From: Actinomyces bovis
Lineage (GTDB): Bacteria; Actinomycetota; Actinomycetes; Actinomycetales; Actinomycetaceae
Assembly (NCBI RefSeq): GCF_900444995.1
Contig: NZ_UAPQ01000007.1
Location: forward strand, 186,001-250,000
Reading direction: 5' to 3'
Length of the DNA stretch: 64,000 bases
How positions within the stretch are numbered: position 1 is the stretch's first letter; each line of letters begins with the position of its first letter. Shown here in pieces: positions 47,919 through 57,090 of the stretch. The translations under genes were made by a program, and so were the position numbers. A model generated the notes under the pieces. It ran no database searches and was not told the origin of the DNA. It worked only from the letters and a program-made list of their open reading frames with translations.

Positions 47919-49777
47919 TTGGTGCCCTCGTCCTCGATGATCTCGGCGTCGACGATGTCATCGTCCGCAGCGGCCTTGGGGGCCTCCTCGGTGGCGCCCG
48001 TGTCCTGGGTAGACTGGGCGGCCTGCTCGGAAGCGTACAGGGCCTGGCCGATCTTCTGAGCGACGTCGTTGAGTTTGGTCTGGGCGGCCTTGATGGGCTC
48101 GATGTCGGAGCCCTCCAGGGCCTGCTTCAGCTCGTCGACGGCGCCGGAGACCTCCGTGTGGACGTCCTCGGGCAGCTTGTCCTTGTTGTCCTTGAGAAGT
48201 TTCTCGATGGAGTAGGCCTGCTGCTCAGCGGAGTTGCGGGTCTCTGCGTCCTCGCGGCGCTTCTTGTCTTCCTCGGCGTGGGCCTCGGCCTCCTTGACCA
48301 TGCGGTCAATGTCCTCCTTGGGCAGGGCCGAGCCGCCGGAGATAGTCATGGACTGCTCCTTGCCGGTGCCGCGGTCCTTGGCGGAGACGTGGACGATGCC
48401 GTTAGCGTCGATGTCGAAGGAGACCTCGATCTGCGGGATGCCGCGCGGGGCGGGGGCGATGCCGGTGAGTTCGAAGGTGCCCAGGGGCTTGTTGTCGCGG
48501 GCGAACTCGCGCTCACCCTGGTAGACCTGGATCAGCACGGAGGGCTGGTTGTCCTCGGCGGTGGAGAAGACCTCGGAGCGCTTGGTCGGGATGGCCGTGT
48601 TGCGCTCAATGAGGCGGGTCATCACGCCGCCCTTGGTCTCAATGCCCAGGGACAGCGGGGTCACGTCAATCAGCAGGACGTCCTTGCGGTCACCCTGGAT
48701 GACTCCGGCCTGCAGGGAGGCGCCTACGGCCACGACCTCATCCGGGTTGACTCCCTTGTTGGGCTCCTTGCCACCAGTGAGTTCACGCACGACGTCGGAG
48801 ACGGCGGGCATGCGGGTGGAGCCACCGACTAGGACCACGTGGTCGATCTCAGAGAGCTGGACGCTGGCGTCCTTGATGACGTTGTGGAAGGGCAGCTTGG
48901 TGCGCTCCAGCAGATCGGCGGTCATCTCCTCGAACTGGGCGCGGGTGAGCTTCTCGTCCAGGTGGACGGGCCCGGCCTCGCTCATGGAGAGGTACTGCAG
49001 GTTGATATTGGTGCTCATCGCGCTGGAGAGCTCCTTCTTGGCCTGCTCGGCAGCGTCCTTAAGGCGCTGCATGGCGATCTTGTCCTTGGCCAGGTCGACG
49101 CCGTTCTTGTCCTTGACCTGCTTGACCAGCCAGTCGACGATGCGGGCGTCCCAGTCGTCGCCGCCTAGGCGGTTGTCACCGTTGGTGGCGCGCACCTGGA
49201 TGGTGGAGAAGCCGTCCTCGTCTTTGCCAACCTCCAGCAGGGAGACGTCGAAGGTGCCGCCACCCAGGTCGAAGACCAGGATGAGCTCGTCTTCCTTGCC
49301 CTTGTCTAGGCCGTAGGCCAGGGCTGCGGCGGTGGGCTCGTTGACGATGCGGTCCACGGTCAGACCGGCGATGGTGCCGGCCTCTTTGGTGGCCTGACGC
49401 TCAGCGTCGTTGAAGTAGGCGGGCACGGTGATGACGGCGTTGGTGACGGTCTCACCCAGGTAGGCCTCGGCGTCGGCCTTGAGCTTGGCCAGGATGCGGG
49501 CGCTGATCTCCTGGGCGGTGTACTTCTTGTCGTCGATGTCCACCGACCAGTCGGTGCCCATGTGGCGCTTGACGGAGGAGATGGTGCGGTCAACGTTGGT
49601 GACCGCCTGGCGCTTGGCGACCTCGCCGACCAGGACCTCACCGGACTTGGAGAAGGCGACGACGGAGGGGGTGGTACGGCCGCCTTCGGCGTTGGGGATG
49701 ATGGTGGGCTCGCCACCTTCAAGGACGGCGATGGCGGAGTTGGTGGTTCCGAGGTCAATACCGACGGCGCGTGCCAT
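47915..49777 (-). CDS. dnaK: Chaperone DnaK (Hsp70)
   Basis: 620 residues. All Hsp70 signatures: [39 protein letters not shown], the interdomain linker [11 protein letters not shown], and an acidic C-terminus. Four-base overlap with grpE. AGGAG six bases upstream of the ATG. Two HAIR operators and a TTGACA box precede it. It also acts as HspR co-repressor in studied Actinobacteria. Confidence 0.98.
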   Translation of the reverse strand: MARAVGIDLGTTNSAIAVLEGGEPTIIPNAEGGRTTPSVVAFSKSGEVLVGEVAKRQAVTNVDRTISSVKRHMGTDWSVDIDDKKYTAQEISARILAKLKADAEAYLGETVTNAVITVPAYFNDAERQATKEAGTIAGLTVDRIVNEPTAAALAYGLDKGKEDELILVFDLGGGTFDVSLLEVGKDEDGFSTIQVRATNGDNRLGGDDWDARIVDWLVKQVKDKNGVDLAKDKIAMQRLKDAAEQAKKELSSAMSTNINLQYLSMSEAGPVHLDEKLTRAQFEEMTADLLERTKLPFHNVIKDASVQLSEIDHVVLVGGSTRMPAVSDVVRELTGGKEPNKGVNPDEVVAVGASLQAGVIQGDRKDVLLIDVTPLSLGIETKGGVMTRLIERNTAIPTKRSEVFSTAEDNQPSVLIQVYQGEREFARDNKPLGTFELTGIAPAPRGIPQIEVSFDIDANGIVHVSAKDRGTGKEQSMTISGGSALPKEDIDRMVKEAEAHAEEDKKRREDAETRNSAEQQAYSIEKLLKDNKDKLPEDVHTEVSGAVDELKQALEGSDIEPIKAAQTKLNDVAQKIGQALYASEQAAQSTQDTGATEEAPKAAADDDIVDAEIIEDEGTK

Positions 49778-49805
49778 GTGAGGCTCCTAATTGGTGGTTG
49801 GACGG

Positions 49806-49824
49806 TTGAGTCTGATGCACTCAG
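49806..49824 (-). promoter_or_regulatory. HAIR operator 1 of dnaK
   Basis: TTGAGT-N7-ACTCAG with spacer CTGATGC, one mismatch in the right arm relative to a perfect HAIR. It lies nearest the dnaK start, just downstream of the promoter. Confidence 0.85.
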
Positions 49825-49845
49825 GATTGTGATTGAGTGAGGTCT

Positions 49846-49851
49846 TGTCAA
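49846..49851 (-). promoter_or_regulatory. -35 box of the dnaK promoter
   Basis: TTGACA on the minus strand, located between the two HAIR operators; the -10 box is less clear (CAATCC region around 49825-49832). Binding of HspR to either HAIR would cover this promoter. Confidence 0.55.
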
Positions 49852-49867
49852 CTTCATTCGCGACAAT

Positions 49868-49888
49868 CTTGAGTCTGATGCACTCAAC
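49868..49888 (-). promoter_or_regulatory. HAIR operator 2 of dnaK
   Basis: CTTGAGT-N7-ACTCAAC, nearly the consensus, with the same spacer CTGATGC as operator 1. Lies upstream of the TTGACA box. Confidence 0.92.
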
Positions 49889-50049
49889 CTCCTAGGTGGC
49901 GCCGGTATTCCCACGCTAAAGCGAGCTGCGACACACCCTTAGGCGTCATTGGCGTCATCAGTCCTGCCAGAGCCTGCAGCAGCTTGAGCAGCCCCTCAGC
50001 TGCCTGCCACCAACAACCGGCCCGCAGCACCTCCTGTCCTGCCTAGCCC

Positions 50050-50781
50050 TCAGCCGCCCGGCACCACCAGGCCCGCCTCATAGGCAGCGACCACCAACTG
50101 AGCACGGTCCCGCGCACCCAGGCGAGACAGCAAAGCCGTGATATGCGTGCGGCAGGTAGCCCGAGTTATCGCCAACTCCGCCTCTATCTGCTGGTTGGAC
50201 AAGCCCCGGGCGATCAGCACCAGCACCTCTCGCTGGCGAGGCGTCAACCTAGCCACCTGCTCCACCATCCCCTCAGCCATCCCGCCGTCGCAGCCACGCA
50301 CCCCACGGGCCAACAACCGAGCCATCACCTGTGGACTGAGCAAGGACTGCCCCGCATGAACCGTGCGCACAGCATCCACCACCGCCTGCGGCGCGGCGTC
50401 TTTAAGCAAGAAACCGCTAGCCCCGGCGCGCAGCGCCCCCAGCACGTACTCCTCCACCTCAAACATGGTCAACACCAGCACGCGCGTGCCCGCAAGCGCC
50501 GGATCCGCACAAATACGCCTGGTGGCCTCCACGCCGTCTAGGCGCGGCATCTGCACATCCATCACGACGACGTCGGGCCGTAGGCTGCCCGCAAGTTCCA
50601 CTGCTTCCAGGCCATCGGCTGCCTGGGCCGCCACCTCCAGGTCGGGTTCTGCGCCTATAAGGGCGGCCAGCGAGGAGCGCAGGAGGGCCTGGTCCTCCGC
50701 GATGAGGACACGGATAGGCGCTGTGCGGTTGGGATGGGAGCTGGTCTTGGCTGCTGGCCTGCCGACCGGTGGCTGGCTCAT
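50050..50781 (-). CDS. Two-component response regulator, NarL/LuxR type
   Basis: 243 residues. Receiver domain with acidic pocket IAEDQ, phospho-acceptor Asp in VVVMDVQMP and conserved Lys in GFLLKDA; C-terminal LuxR helix-turn-helix LTPRQREVLVLIARGLSNQQIEAELAI-type (key residues Arg-Glu-Val-Leu and Gly-Leu-Ser-Asn). Its start overlaps the histidine-kinase stop by four bases. Probable target is the divergent ABC transporter at 51800-54191 (inference from gene order). Confidence 0.95.
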   Translation of the reverse strand: MSQPPVGRPAAKTSSHPNRTAPIRVLIAEDQALLRSSLAALIGAEPDLEVAAQAADGLEAVELAGSLRPDVVVMDVQMPRLDGVEATRRICADPALAGTRVLVLTMFEVEEYVLGALRAGASGFLLKDAAPQAVVDAVRTVHAGQSLLSPQVMARLLARGVRGCDGGMAEGMVEQVARLTPRQREVLVLIARGLSNQQIEAELAITRATCRTHITALLSRLGARDRAQLVVAAYEAGLVVPGG

Positions 50782-51668
50782 GCGGCCTCCTTCGCAAGTC
50801 GCCAGCGGGCAAGCAGGGCAAAACCGCTGCCGGCAGGCCCGTACTCCAACTGCCCTCCCAGGGCCTCGACCCGCTCTGCCAGGCCTCGCAGCCCCAGCCC
50901 GGCGCCGGGCTGGTCTACCCAGGTCGGCGAGGGACCTTCGTCGACGATGCTGATCTGCAGGATTTCACCCTCCTGGCGCACGTTTACTTCAGCTCGGGTG
51001 GGACCGGCGTGACGAGCTACATTGGACAGGCCTTCCCGGACTACCGCAAGCACAAGTGGCTCTAGGGGAGAAGGAACCGACCCTTGGACTGTGCAGTCCA
51101 CCTTTAGACCGGCGGTCTCCAGACAGGTCAGCTCGGCTTGCAGGGCGGCGCTAAAGCTGGGGCCTGCGCCTGCTGCTGCCACGGCAGCTGGCCTGATTGG
51201 TGTGCCTGAGGCTGCCGCTGCCCCGGCGTCGCCCGCTCCAATAGCCTCTCCTCGTAGGACCGCGAGCATCCGCCGCAGTGCGTCCGTGGACTGGCGTGAG
51301 GCAGATTCGATGTCGGCCAGGGCTGCACGCAGGCCTGCGGCGTCGCCCTCCAGGCGTTGGGCAACCGCGGCGCGCACGGTTATGGCACCCAGGCCGCCGG
51401 AGACTAGGTCGTGCAGGTCCCGGGCGATGGCCAGGCGTTCTTCGGCGACGGCGGTACGGGCAGCAGCGCGGGCCAGCTCGGCCTCGTGCGCGCGGCGTTC
51501 GCCGCGCCAGGCCCACTGCCCCCAGACGAGCACGGCGGCCAGCAGCAGCCAGGCAATAGTCCGCGTCACCGGACCGGGGGCATGCGGCCAGCCGACCACG
51601 CTGAGCAGCAGCATCAGCCCGGCAGCGACGGCGGGGCCGAGCAGGCGGCGCAAGGTCCGATTGGGCAT
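50778..51668 (-). CDS. Sensor histidine kinase, DesK/NarX-like (HisKA_3)
   Basis: 296 residues. Two N-terminal membrane helices with almost no extracellular loop, then dimerisation helix with the phospho-acceptor in RLAIARDLHDLVSGGL, and an ATPase domain with REGLSNVARHAG (N box) and GAGLGLRGLAERVEALGG (G box). The absence of an outer sensor domain suggests it senses the membrane or the neighbouring transporter. An Ala/Gly-rich insert around 145-165 separates the two catalytic parts. Confidence 0.94.
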   Translation of the reverse strand: MPNRTLRRLLGPAVAAGLMLLLSVVGWPHAPGPVTRTIAWLLLAAVLVWGQWAWRGERRAHEAELARAAARTAVAEERLAIARDLHDLVSGGLGAITVRAAVAQRLEGDAAGLRAALADIESASRQSTDALRRMLAVLRGEAIGAGDAGAAAASGTPIRPAAVAAAGAGPSFSAALQAELTCLETAGLKVDCTVQGSVPSPLEPLVLAVVREGLSNVARHAGPTRAEVNVRQEGEILQISIVDEGPSPTWVDQPGAGLGLRGLAERVEALGGQLEYGPAGSGFALLARWRLAKEAA

Positions 51669-51799
51669 ATATGCAGGCTAGCGGGACCGGGTGGCGCCGG
51701 CCTCAGACCAGGGTCTGACAGACCCGAGTCCTAAGGTGCCGCAGCACTTCGCCCGCAGGGCCGAGGCGCAGGCCTAACTGCCCGAAGCACGCTGGATTC

Positions 51800-52591
51800 A
51801 TGATCCAGATAGCACAGCTCACCAAGCGTTATCGCGGCCAAACCATACTCGATGGGGTCAGCCTGGAGGCGCGGCCGGGCCGCGTCACTGGCTTTGTTGG
51901 ACCCAACGGCGCCGGCAAGTCCTCCACCCTGCGCTGCTTGCTGGGATTAGACCCGGCTGATGGCGGGATCGCGCTCATCAATGGTCGTCGCTACCGGGAT
52001 CTGAGTGATCCGTGGCAACACCTTGGTGCGGTGCTAGACGGCTCGGGTGCACATCCTTCGCGCACGGCCCGGGCTCACCTGCGCTGGGTGGCAGCCGGGG
52101 CGGGGGTAGGCCGGCAGCGGGTTGCGGAGGTCTTGGAGGAGGTGGGGCTGGCTCAGGCGGCGCGCCAGCGGGTGCGTACTTTTTCTCTGGGGATGAGCCA
52201 ACGCCTAGGTCTGGCGGCGGCGCTCCTGGGTGAACCTGAGGTGCTGGTGCTTGACGAGCCCATCAACGGCATGGACCCGGAGGGCATGGTTTGGATCCGT
52301 TCGCTCCTACGGGAGCGCGCGGCAGCCGGAGGCACCGTGTTGGTTTCCAGCCATATGCTCTCCGAGCTCAGCGAGGTGGCTGACGACGTCGTCGTAATCG
52401 CGCAGGGGAGCGTACGGGCGGCGGGAACCTTGGCGGAGGTTGCCGCCGGATACGCCAACTTGGAGGAAGCCTTCTTCGCGCTGACCAGTGGGCACGGTCT
52501 GGCGGCAGGCAAGGCCCCTGGCTTGCGTGCTACCGACGAGCCCAGCGGAGCCGCCAGGCCTGGCGCCACCTCGGTTAAAGGAGGGCGGTGA
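51800..52591 (+). CDS. ABC transporter ATP-binding protein (BcrA/CcmA-like)
   Basis: 263 residues. Walker A GPNGAGKSS, signature LGMSQRLG (S-x-G-M-x-Q-R), Walker B VLVLDEPINGMDPEG and switch His in SSHMLSEL. Variant Asn in Walker A and the short C-terminal extension are typical for exporters of the antibiotic-resistance type. The stop overlaps the start of the following permease (TGATG). Divergent from the two-component genes. Confidence 0.94.
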   Translation: MIQIAQLTKRYRGQTILDGVSLEARPGRVTGFVGPNGAGKSSTLRCLLGLDPADGGIALINGRRYRDLSDPWQHLGAVLDGSGAHPSRTARAHLRWVAAGAGVGRQRVAEVLEEVGLAQAARQRVRTFSLGMSQRLGLAAALLGEPEVLVLDEPINGMDPEGMVWIRSLLRERAAAGGTVLVSSHMLSELSEVADDVVVIAQGSVRAAGTLAEVAAGYANLEEAFFALTSGHGLAAGKAPGLRATDEPSGAARPGATSVKGGR

Positions 52592-53385
52592 TGGGCAAGG
52601 CGCTGCGGGCTGAGCTGTTGAAAGCTCTAACCTTGCCGACGACTTGGATTGCGGCACTGATCGCCATCGTGTTGCCGCTGGGATTAGAGATTTACCAGAC
52701 TCGTGGTCTGGTGGCGCTGTTGGAAGCGAGCGATGCCTATTCGCTGGGCTTTGTGCCAGATGCAGGCTTCATCAGCCTGGTGTTTGGGGCGTCTGCGGCG
52801 ATCATGCTGGGCACAGGGGTGATGGCCAGCGAGTATCGGGCTAATGCCCCGTCAGTGGGTTCTTCCCGACAGGCGAGCACCACCTTGCTGGTCATGCCTC
52901 GTCGGGTTCTGGGGATGACGGCGCGGCTGCTGGTAGTGCTGGGGCTAGTGGCTGTGCTGGCAGCGGCAGCCAGTGGACTGACTTTTGCGTGGACCCATCA
53001 CGCGCTGGGCAGCTGGTCACAGGTTTTTCCTTTCCCCTGGGGGCGTTGGCTGGCGCTGTTGGGGTGGTGGGAGCTCAATGCCGTGTGGGCGGTGGCCTTG
53101 GCGGCGGTGTCGCGGGGCTCGCTGCTGCCTTTGGCCTGGTTAATTCCGACGGCCACGCTGGTCTCTCCCAGCCTGTTGTTCTACCGGATGGGCTCGGCGG
53201 TGGTGCAACTGTTGCCGGACTATACGTCATTGCGGCTGATTGCCCACAGCTGGCCGCCTGCGGGAGGGCCGGGCACCGGGCCGGCTCCGTTCATCTCTTC
53301 GGCTCTGGCCTTTGGGGTGCAGGGAGTATGGCTGGTGGTTGGGGCACTGGTGGCCTACGCGGCTTGGGTGTGGAGGCGGGCATGA
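52591..53385 (+). CDS. ABC-2 type permease, first subunit
   Basis: 264 residues with about six membrane helices: WIAALIAIVLPLGLEIYQ, a SLVFGASAAIMLGTGVMASEY segment typical of ABC-2 permeases, and more to the C-terminus. ATG 52591 has AAAGGAGG six bases upstream; the GTG directly before it is not used. Together with the ATPase and the following gene it would form a heteromeric exporter; substrate unknown, though transporters with this order next to a LuxR-type system often move lantibiotics or other membrane-active compounds. Confidence 0.88.
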   Translation: MGKALRAELLKALTLPTTWIAALIAIVLPLGLEIYQTRGLVALLEASDAYSLGFVPDAGFISLVFGASAAIMLGTGVMASEYRANAPSVGSSRQASTTLLVMPRRVLGMTARLLVVLGLVAVLAAAASGLTFAWTHHALGSWSQVFPFPWGRWLALLGWWELNAVWAVALAAVSRGSLLPLAWLIPTATLVSPSLLFYRMGSAVVQLLPDYTSLRLIAHSWPPAGGPGTGPAPFISSALAFGVQGVWLVVGALVAYAAWVWRRA

Positions 53386-54191
53386 ACCCGGCACGGACGA
53401 GTCAGCCAGTAGGGGCAGGCCTGGCTGCTGCCGGGCAGTGGCGAGCGGACCGTGTGCCTGGGGCGCCGGTTGGGGGCCGTGGCTGGTCCGGCCCCGCTGC
53501 TCCCTGGAAAGTGACGGCTTATCGGGCGCTGGCTGCGCAGTGGTGCCAGGTGGTGACGCTGCCAGCGTCGTGGGGGTGTGGTCTGGCGGCGGTGCTGCTG
53601 TCGGTTTTGGCGTCTTTAAGCGTGCGCCAACAGGTGCCTGTGGGGGTCGACTTTGGCTTTAGCCAGGCGGCCTGGGCTTGGGTGATGTTCCCGCAGGTGG
53701 CCTTTCTAGCACTGGGACTGGTGCTTTCTGGGGCTGAGCACAGCTGCGCTCAGGGGCGCATGAGTCTGTTGGTTTTGCCGGTGAGGGGAGCCGTGTGGGC
53801 GGCACGGGTATTGGTCACTGGTGCGCTCGCGCTGGTGGTGGCCTTGGTGCTGGGGTTACTTGCGGCCTGGGCCTGTCCGGCTGGCCTTACGGGGCAGGTG
53901 GTAGTGCTGGCACGGGTGGTGCTGTGGCTAGGGTTGGCTGCTTTGCTGGGGCTGGGGGCTGGCGAGGTGTTGCGTTCACCCACCGCGGCCGGTGTGACAG
54001 CGCTGTGCCTGGTGGTGGTGGCTCCGGCAGCCAAGCAAGTTCTGGGCTACGCCGTGGTCTGGCTCCCCGGGGCGGCGGCCAGTGAATGGGTCAGCGGCGT
54101 GCACACCAGCCGTGCGGCTGTAGTGCTCGCGGCTTGGGCAGTGGCTGCAGTGCTTGGGGGTGGTGTGCGGCTGATGCGCACGGAGGCTTGA
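53382..54191 (+). CDS. ABC transporter permease-like membrane protein, second subunit
   Basis: 269 residues. The start ATG 53382 overlaps the previous stop (ATGA). About six membrane helices follow a 50-residue soluble N-terminus (SWGCGLAAVLLSVLASLSV, WVMFPQVAFLALGLVLSGAEH, VLVTGALALVVALVLGLLAAW). The weak sequence similarity to the preceding permease in topology (GAEHSCAQGRMSLLVLP versus ASEYRANAPSVGSS...LLVMP) suggests a divergent duplicate. Confidence 0.85.
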   Translation: MNPARTSQPVGAGLAAAGQWRADRVPGAPVGGRGWSGPAAPWKVTAYRALAAQWCQVVTLPASWGCGLAAVLLSVLASLSVRQQVPVGVDFGFSQAAWAWVMFPQVAFLALGLVLSGAEHSCAQGRMSLLVLPVRGAVWAARVLVTGALALVVALVLGLLAAWACPAGLTGQVVVLARVVLWLGLAALLGLGAGEVLRSPTAAGVTALCLVVVAPAAKQVLGYAVVWLPGAAASEWVSGVHTSRAAVVLAAWAVAAVLGGGVRLMRTEA

Positions 54192-54362
54192 ACTCCGCTG
54201 CTTCCTCGCACCCTGCGTTTTCACGCACTTAGACCGTGCACCCAGCAAACAGTCCTTCCTTGAGCGAGCCGAAAGTGCGCAGACTTCCAGAGCCTTCACA
54301 AGCGTGCGCTTACAGCATGACTGCCATACCGGCCACCACCGCGCGCGCCAACCGGTGAAGCT

Positions 54363-55598
54363 TCAGGGAAGCCGCGGCCAGCTACTAGTCAGGTAGGCCT
54401 CGATTGCCCGGTTGCGGAACCGGTAGGGCTTGCCGCGCTCAATGATGCCGCGCTGTATGTCTAGGCGCCGAGAGGTCGGCCCAGCCGATTCTGGACGACT
54501 CAAGCCCATTGCGCGGGAAATATTCGTCAGCATTCTTTCTGAAGCCTCAAGGGAAGACATCGTTTCAAGGAAGTCCCGCTCTCGTTCAGGCAGTCGCTCC
54601 AGCAATCTGACCACATGTGCCTCCGCCTCCCCGGCAGCGCTCGCCCACCCAGCTCGCACTTCAGCTGCAGTAATAACCGGCCCTGAGCCTGCGAACCAGG
54701 CTCGCTCGCCTGCCAGCTGAAATAGGAAGGGTTCCCCGTGAGCTAGCTCGACAATGGCCCGTTGAGCCTCGGGTTCCATGAAGACTCTTCCGTGAGAGTT
54801 ATCTTCAGCAACCACCTCCCAGCCTTGGGTGACGAATTCCTGGAGCGCGACTATGAGGGCGTCGTCGTCAATGGCCTGGAGAGTGTTGGTCTGAAAGCGC
54901 CGCGCGAAAGTGGCTCCAGTGCGAGTACCGGCCATTTCTGAGAACTCCGGCAATCCCGTTAGGTAGACGGCGATTGGTAAGGCGCGCTGAAAGCTGACGC
55001 CGCCGGGGGCCTGAGCTGACTCCTCATGGGTTAGGGCGTCCCCAAGCGCAATGAGCAGCTGAGAACGAACCACTTCATCCTTAATGTTTTGCACCTCATC
55101 CAAGTGCACTAACACCATGCGTCCAGGTTCTCGCATGGCCTGGCAACCAATCTCAACCAGCAGGTCAGTCAGCGAGCGATAGGCCTCAGGCCCTTCCTGC
55201 TGACGGACTTTCAGGGACACCCCAGAGACTGCCACGGACTCCACTCGACTTAGCATCTGGCCGATACGTCGCTCCGAGGACGCCGCCAGGCCTGCGGCCT
55301 CAGCTATGTCAAGCAGCTGCGCAGCCACAAGTTTGATCGGATCGGCACCTAGCGGAACCCTGATCTGCTGCGTGACCCAGGAACCGGCCTCTGCGGCTTC
55401 AGCCGCGATCCGACGCACCAGCACGGACTTGCCCGTGCCAGCTTCCCCAAGGATCGTGCGTCCTCGCTCCGCAACTCCCGCTGTGCGCCTTGGCTGGAGG
55501 ACCGTGCGCCAGTCATTCAATTGAGCGTTCCTGCCAGCCCACACCTGCGGCACGGCGTCAGAGCCTGGGCTGAATGGGGAGTTCACCGGTGAGCGCAT
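54363..55598 (-). CDS. AAA+ ATPase with winged-helix C-terminus (Orc1/Cdc6-like architecture)
   Basis: 411 residues. N-terminal SPFSPGSDAVPQVWAGRNAQL is the opening of a family of stand-alone actinobacterial ATPases. Walker A GEAGTGKS (51-58), Walker B LVHLDEVQN, and a sensor-like TGLPEF follow; the C-terminal 80 residues (LPERERDFLETMSSLE ... RGIIERGKPYRFRNRAIEAYL) look like a winged helix. The ORC-like reading is by architecture; function unknown. The start ATG 55598 follows the paired palindromes, which would be translated as a meaningless LISLSTGHVLDKLIS stretch if the frame were extended upstream. Confidence 0.78.
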   Translation of the reverse strand: MRSPVNSPFSPGSDAVPQVWAGRNAQLNDWRTVLQPRRTAGVAERGRTILGEAGTGKSVLVRRIAAEAAEAGSWVTQQIRVPLGADPIKLVAAQLLDIAEAAGLAASSERRIGQMLSRVESVAVSGVSLKVRQQEGPEAYRSLTDLLVEIGCQAMREPGRMVLVHLDEVQNIKDEVVRSQLLIALGDALTHEESAQAPGGVSFQRALPIAVYLTGLPEFSEMAGTRTGATFARRFQTNTLQAIDDDALIVALQEFVTQGWEVVAEDNSHGRVFMEPEAQRAIVELAHGEPFLFQLAGERAWFAGSGPVITAAEVRAGWASAAGEAEAHVVRLLERLPERERDFLETMSSLEASERMLTNISRAMGLSRPESAGPTSRRLDIQRGIIERGKPYRFRNRAIEAYLTSSWPRLP

Positions 55599-55600
55599 GC

Positions 55601-55642
55601 TGATAAGTTTATCAAGCACATGGCCTGTTGATAAACTTATCA
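55601..55642 (-). promoter_or_regulatory. Paired palindromic operator of the AAA+ ATPase gene
   Basis: TGATAAGTTTATCAA (55601-55615) and its reverse complement TTGATAAACTTATCA (55628-55642) are separated by 12 bases; each copy is itself a TGATAA-N2-TTATCA palindrome. They sit immediately before the start codon, where promoter and transcription start should be. I know no regulator with this exact site. Confidence 0.7.
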
Positions 55643-55923
55643 AGGCGCCTCTTAGGGTTGGCGTCAGAGCACTCCCAGCACTCGGAGCTTGCAGTTGGCG
55701 CCCCCACCAGTCCACGACGCCCAGCAAGTTTGCCCCTAGTACAGGCCGACAACCGTCCGATGGTAAAAACCGCATGCCGCGCAAGCCAGCCGAATGACTG
55801 ACCCCAGAAAGCCCATCAACTGATTGCCTCCATGGATGAGTCTCCGTATGGTCGGTGACAGCCGTCACACGCCTTGTGCGTGTAGCGCGGTCCCTGCACA
55901 ACCGCATAACCCTGAATGTCACC

Positions 55924-57039
55924 ATGGCCCTGAGAGAAACAGTCCGTACCACCACCAGAACCAGAGACAACACCATCCTCATCCGGCGGCCCACCGCGCC
56001 GCAGCCCCAGCGCCAGCCGCGCCGTCACGAGCTGGATGTGCTGCGTATCTTCGCGGTCGTCATGGTGGTCATGGCTAACACCAATGCGGGACTCTTCAAA
56101 GGCGCGGCTACGCATGACCATGCCTTCGTTGTGGCTGACGTCTGGGCAGCGCTGCAGTGCGCAGGCATCCCCCTGTTCTTCATGATCTCCGGCGCCACGC
56201 TTCTGCGCGGCCCAGACCTCGACCGACGTCGTCTGCTGTGGCAAACCATTGGGCGGTTGCTGTTCCTGTACCTGTTCTGGTCGGCCTTCTACGCCGCCTA
56301 CAAGGTGCACGCTCAGGGCGACTACTCGAAGTACAACATTGCCCTGCAGCTAGCCAAGGGCTATGAACACCTGTGGCTGCTGCTGGCGATGATCATGGCT
56401 TACCTGTTGGTTCCGCCAATCCACGCGGCCTTGCACCGAGGACACCTTGAAGTGCGCTGGCTGGTCGCGGCCTTCGTCGTTGTGGTGCTGATCTGGCACG
56501 CCTTGAACCTGGTGCCATTGCAATCTGCGTTATGGCACGAGCTCGTCGCGAAGTTCGCCCCCGCGCAGGCCCAGTATGTGGGTTACATGCTGCTGGGCTA
56601 CTGGTTGGACCATTGGCGCTTCGGCTCTTCCACGCGCTTCCTGGCGCCGATCGTGTTCCTGGCAGCCTCCGCCGCCAGCGCCTACGGCACCTACTGGTAC
56701 TGCCTGCACCAAAGCAGCTACAAGGTGGAGTGGCTTTTTGGTCCCTTCTCCCCGACGACGGTCCTGCAGGCCGTCTCCTTGTTCTGCTTGGCCTTGAGTT
56801 GGCGCAGTTGGAAGCCCGACGCGATCGCCTCACGGGCGGTGCGGGAGGTCTCCGGCGCCGCGCTTGGCGTGTACCTACTCCACCCCTACATCCTGGAGGT
56901 GCTCAAGAATCGCGGCATCCAGGCGCAGCAGCTTGGGGTGATATTTGGGGTGCCGCGCCTGGCCTTGATTGTGGCCTTCGGCTGCCTGGTGGTGACCTTC
57001 ACGGCCAGGCACCTACCCCTGGTGCGTAGAACGGTGTGA
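55924..57039 (+). CDS. Acyltransferase family 3 membrane protein
   Basis: 371 residues from ATG 55924. RRHELDVLRIFAVVMVVMANTN is the opening of acyltransferase-3 (OafA/WecH-like) proteins, with the Arg-x-x-(A/V) and later GIPLFFMISGATLLR. About ten membrane helices and a C-terminal ALGVYLLHPYILEVL with the conserved His-Pro. Transfers acetyl or other acyl groups to exported glycans or lipids. The start is uncertain: ATG 55855 adds 23 residues; neither has a clear ribosome-binding site. Confidence 0.87.
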   Translation: MALRETVRTTTRTRDNTILIRRPTAPQPQRQPRRHELDVLRIFAVVMVVMANTNAGLFKGAATHDHAFVVADVWAALQCAGIPLFFMISGATLLRGPDLDRRRLLWQTIGRLLFLYLFWSAFYAAYKVHAQGDYSKYNIALQLAKGYEHLWLLLAMIMAYLLVPPIHAALHRGHLEVRWLVAAFVVVVLIWHALNLVPLQSALWHELVAKFAPAQAQYVGYMLLGYWLDHWRFGSSTRFLAPIVFLAASAASAYGTYWYCLHQSSYKVEWLFGPFSPTTVLQAVSLFCLALSWRSWKPDAIASRAVREVSGAALGVYLLHPYILEVLKNRGIQAQQLGVIFGVPRLALIVAFGCLVVTFTARHLPLVRRTV

Positions 57040-57090
57040 GGTACCGCCGCGCGTCGACGTCGTGATTAGGCGGCGGGGCCGCCCACCACA

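Noticed and set aside
48549-49316. Long open frame of 255 codons on the plus strand opposite dnaK
   Set aside because: It is antisense to a highly conserved gene with GC-rich third codon positions, which opens mirror frames; composition is Ser/Arg-rich without domain pattern.
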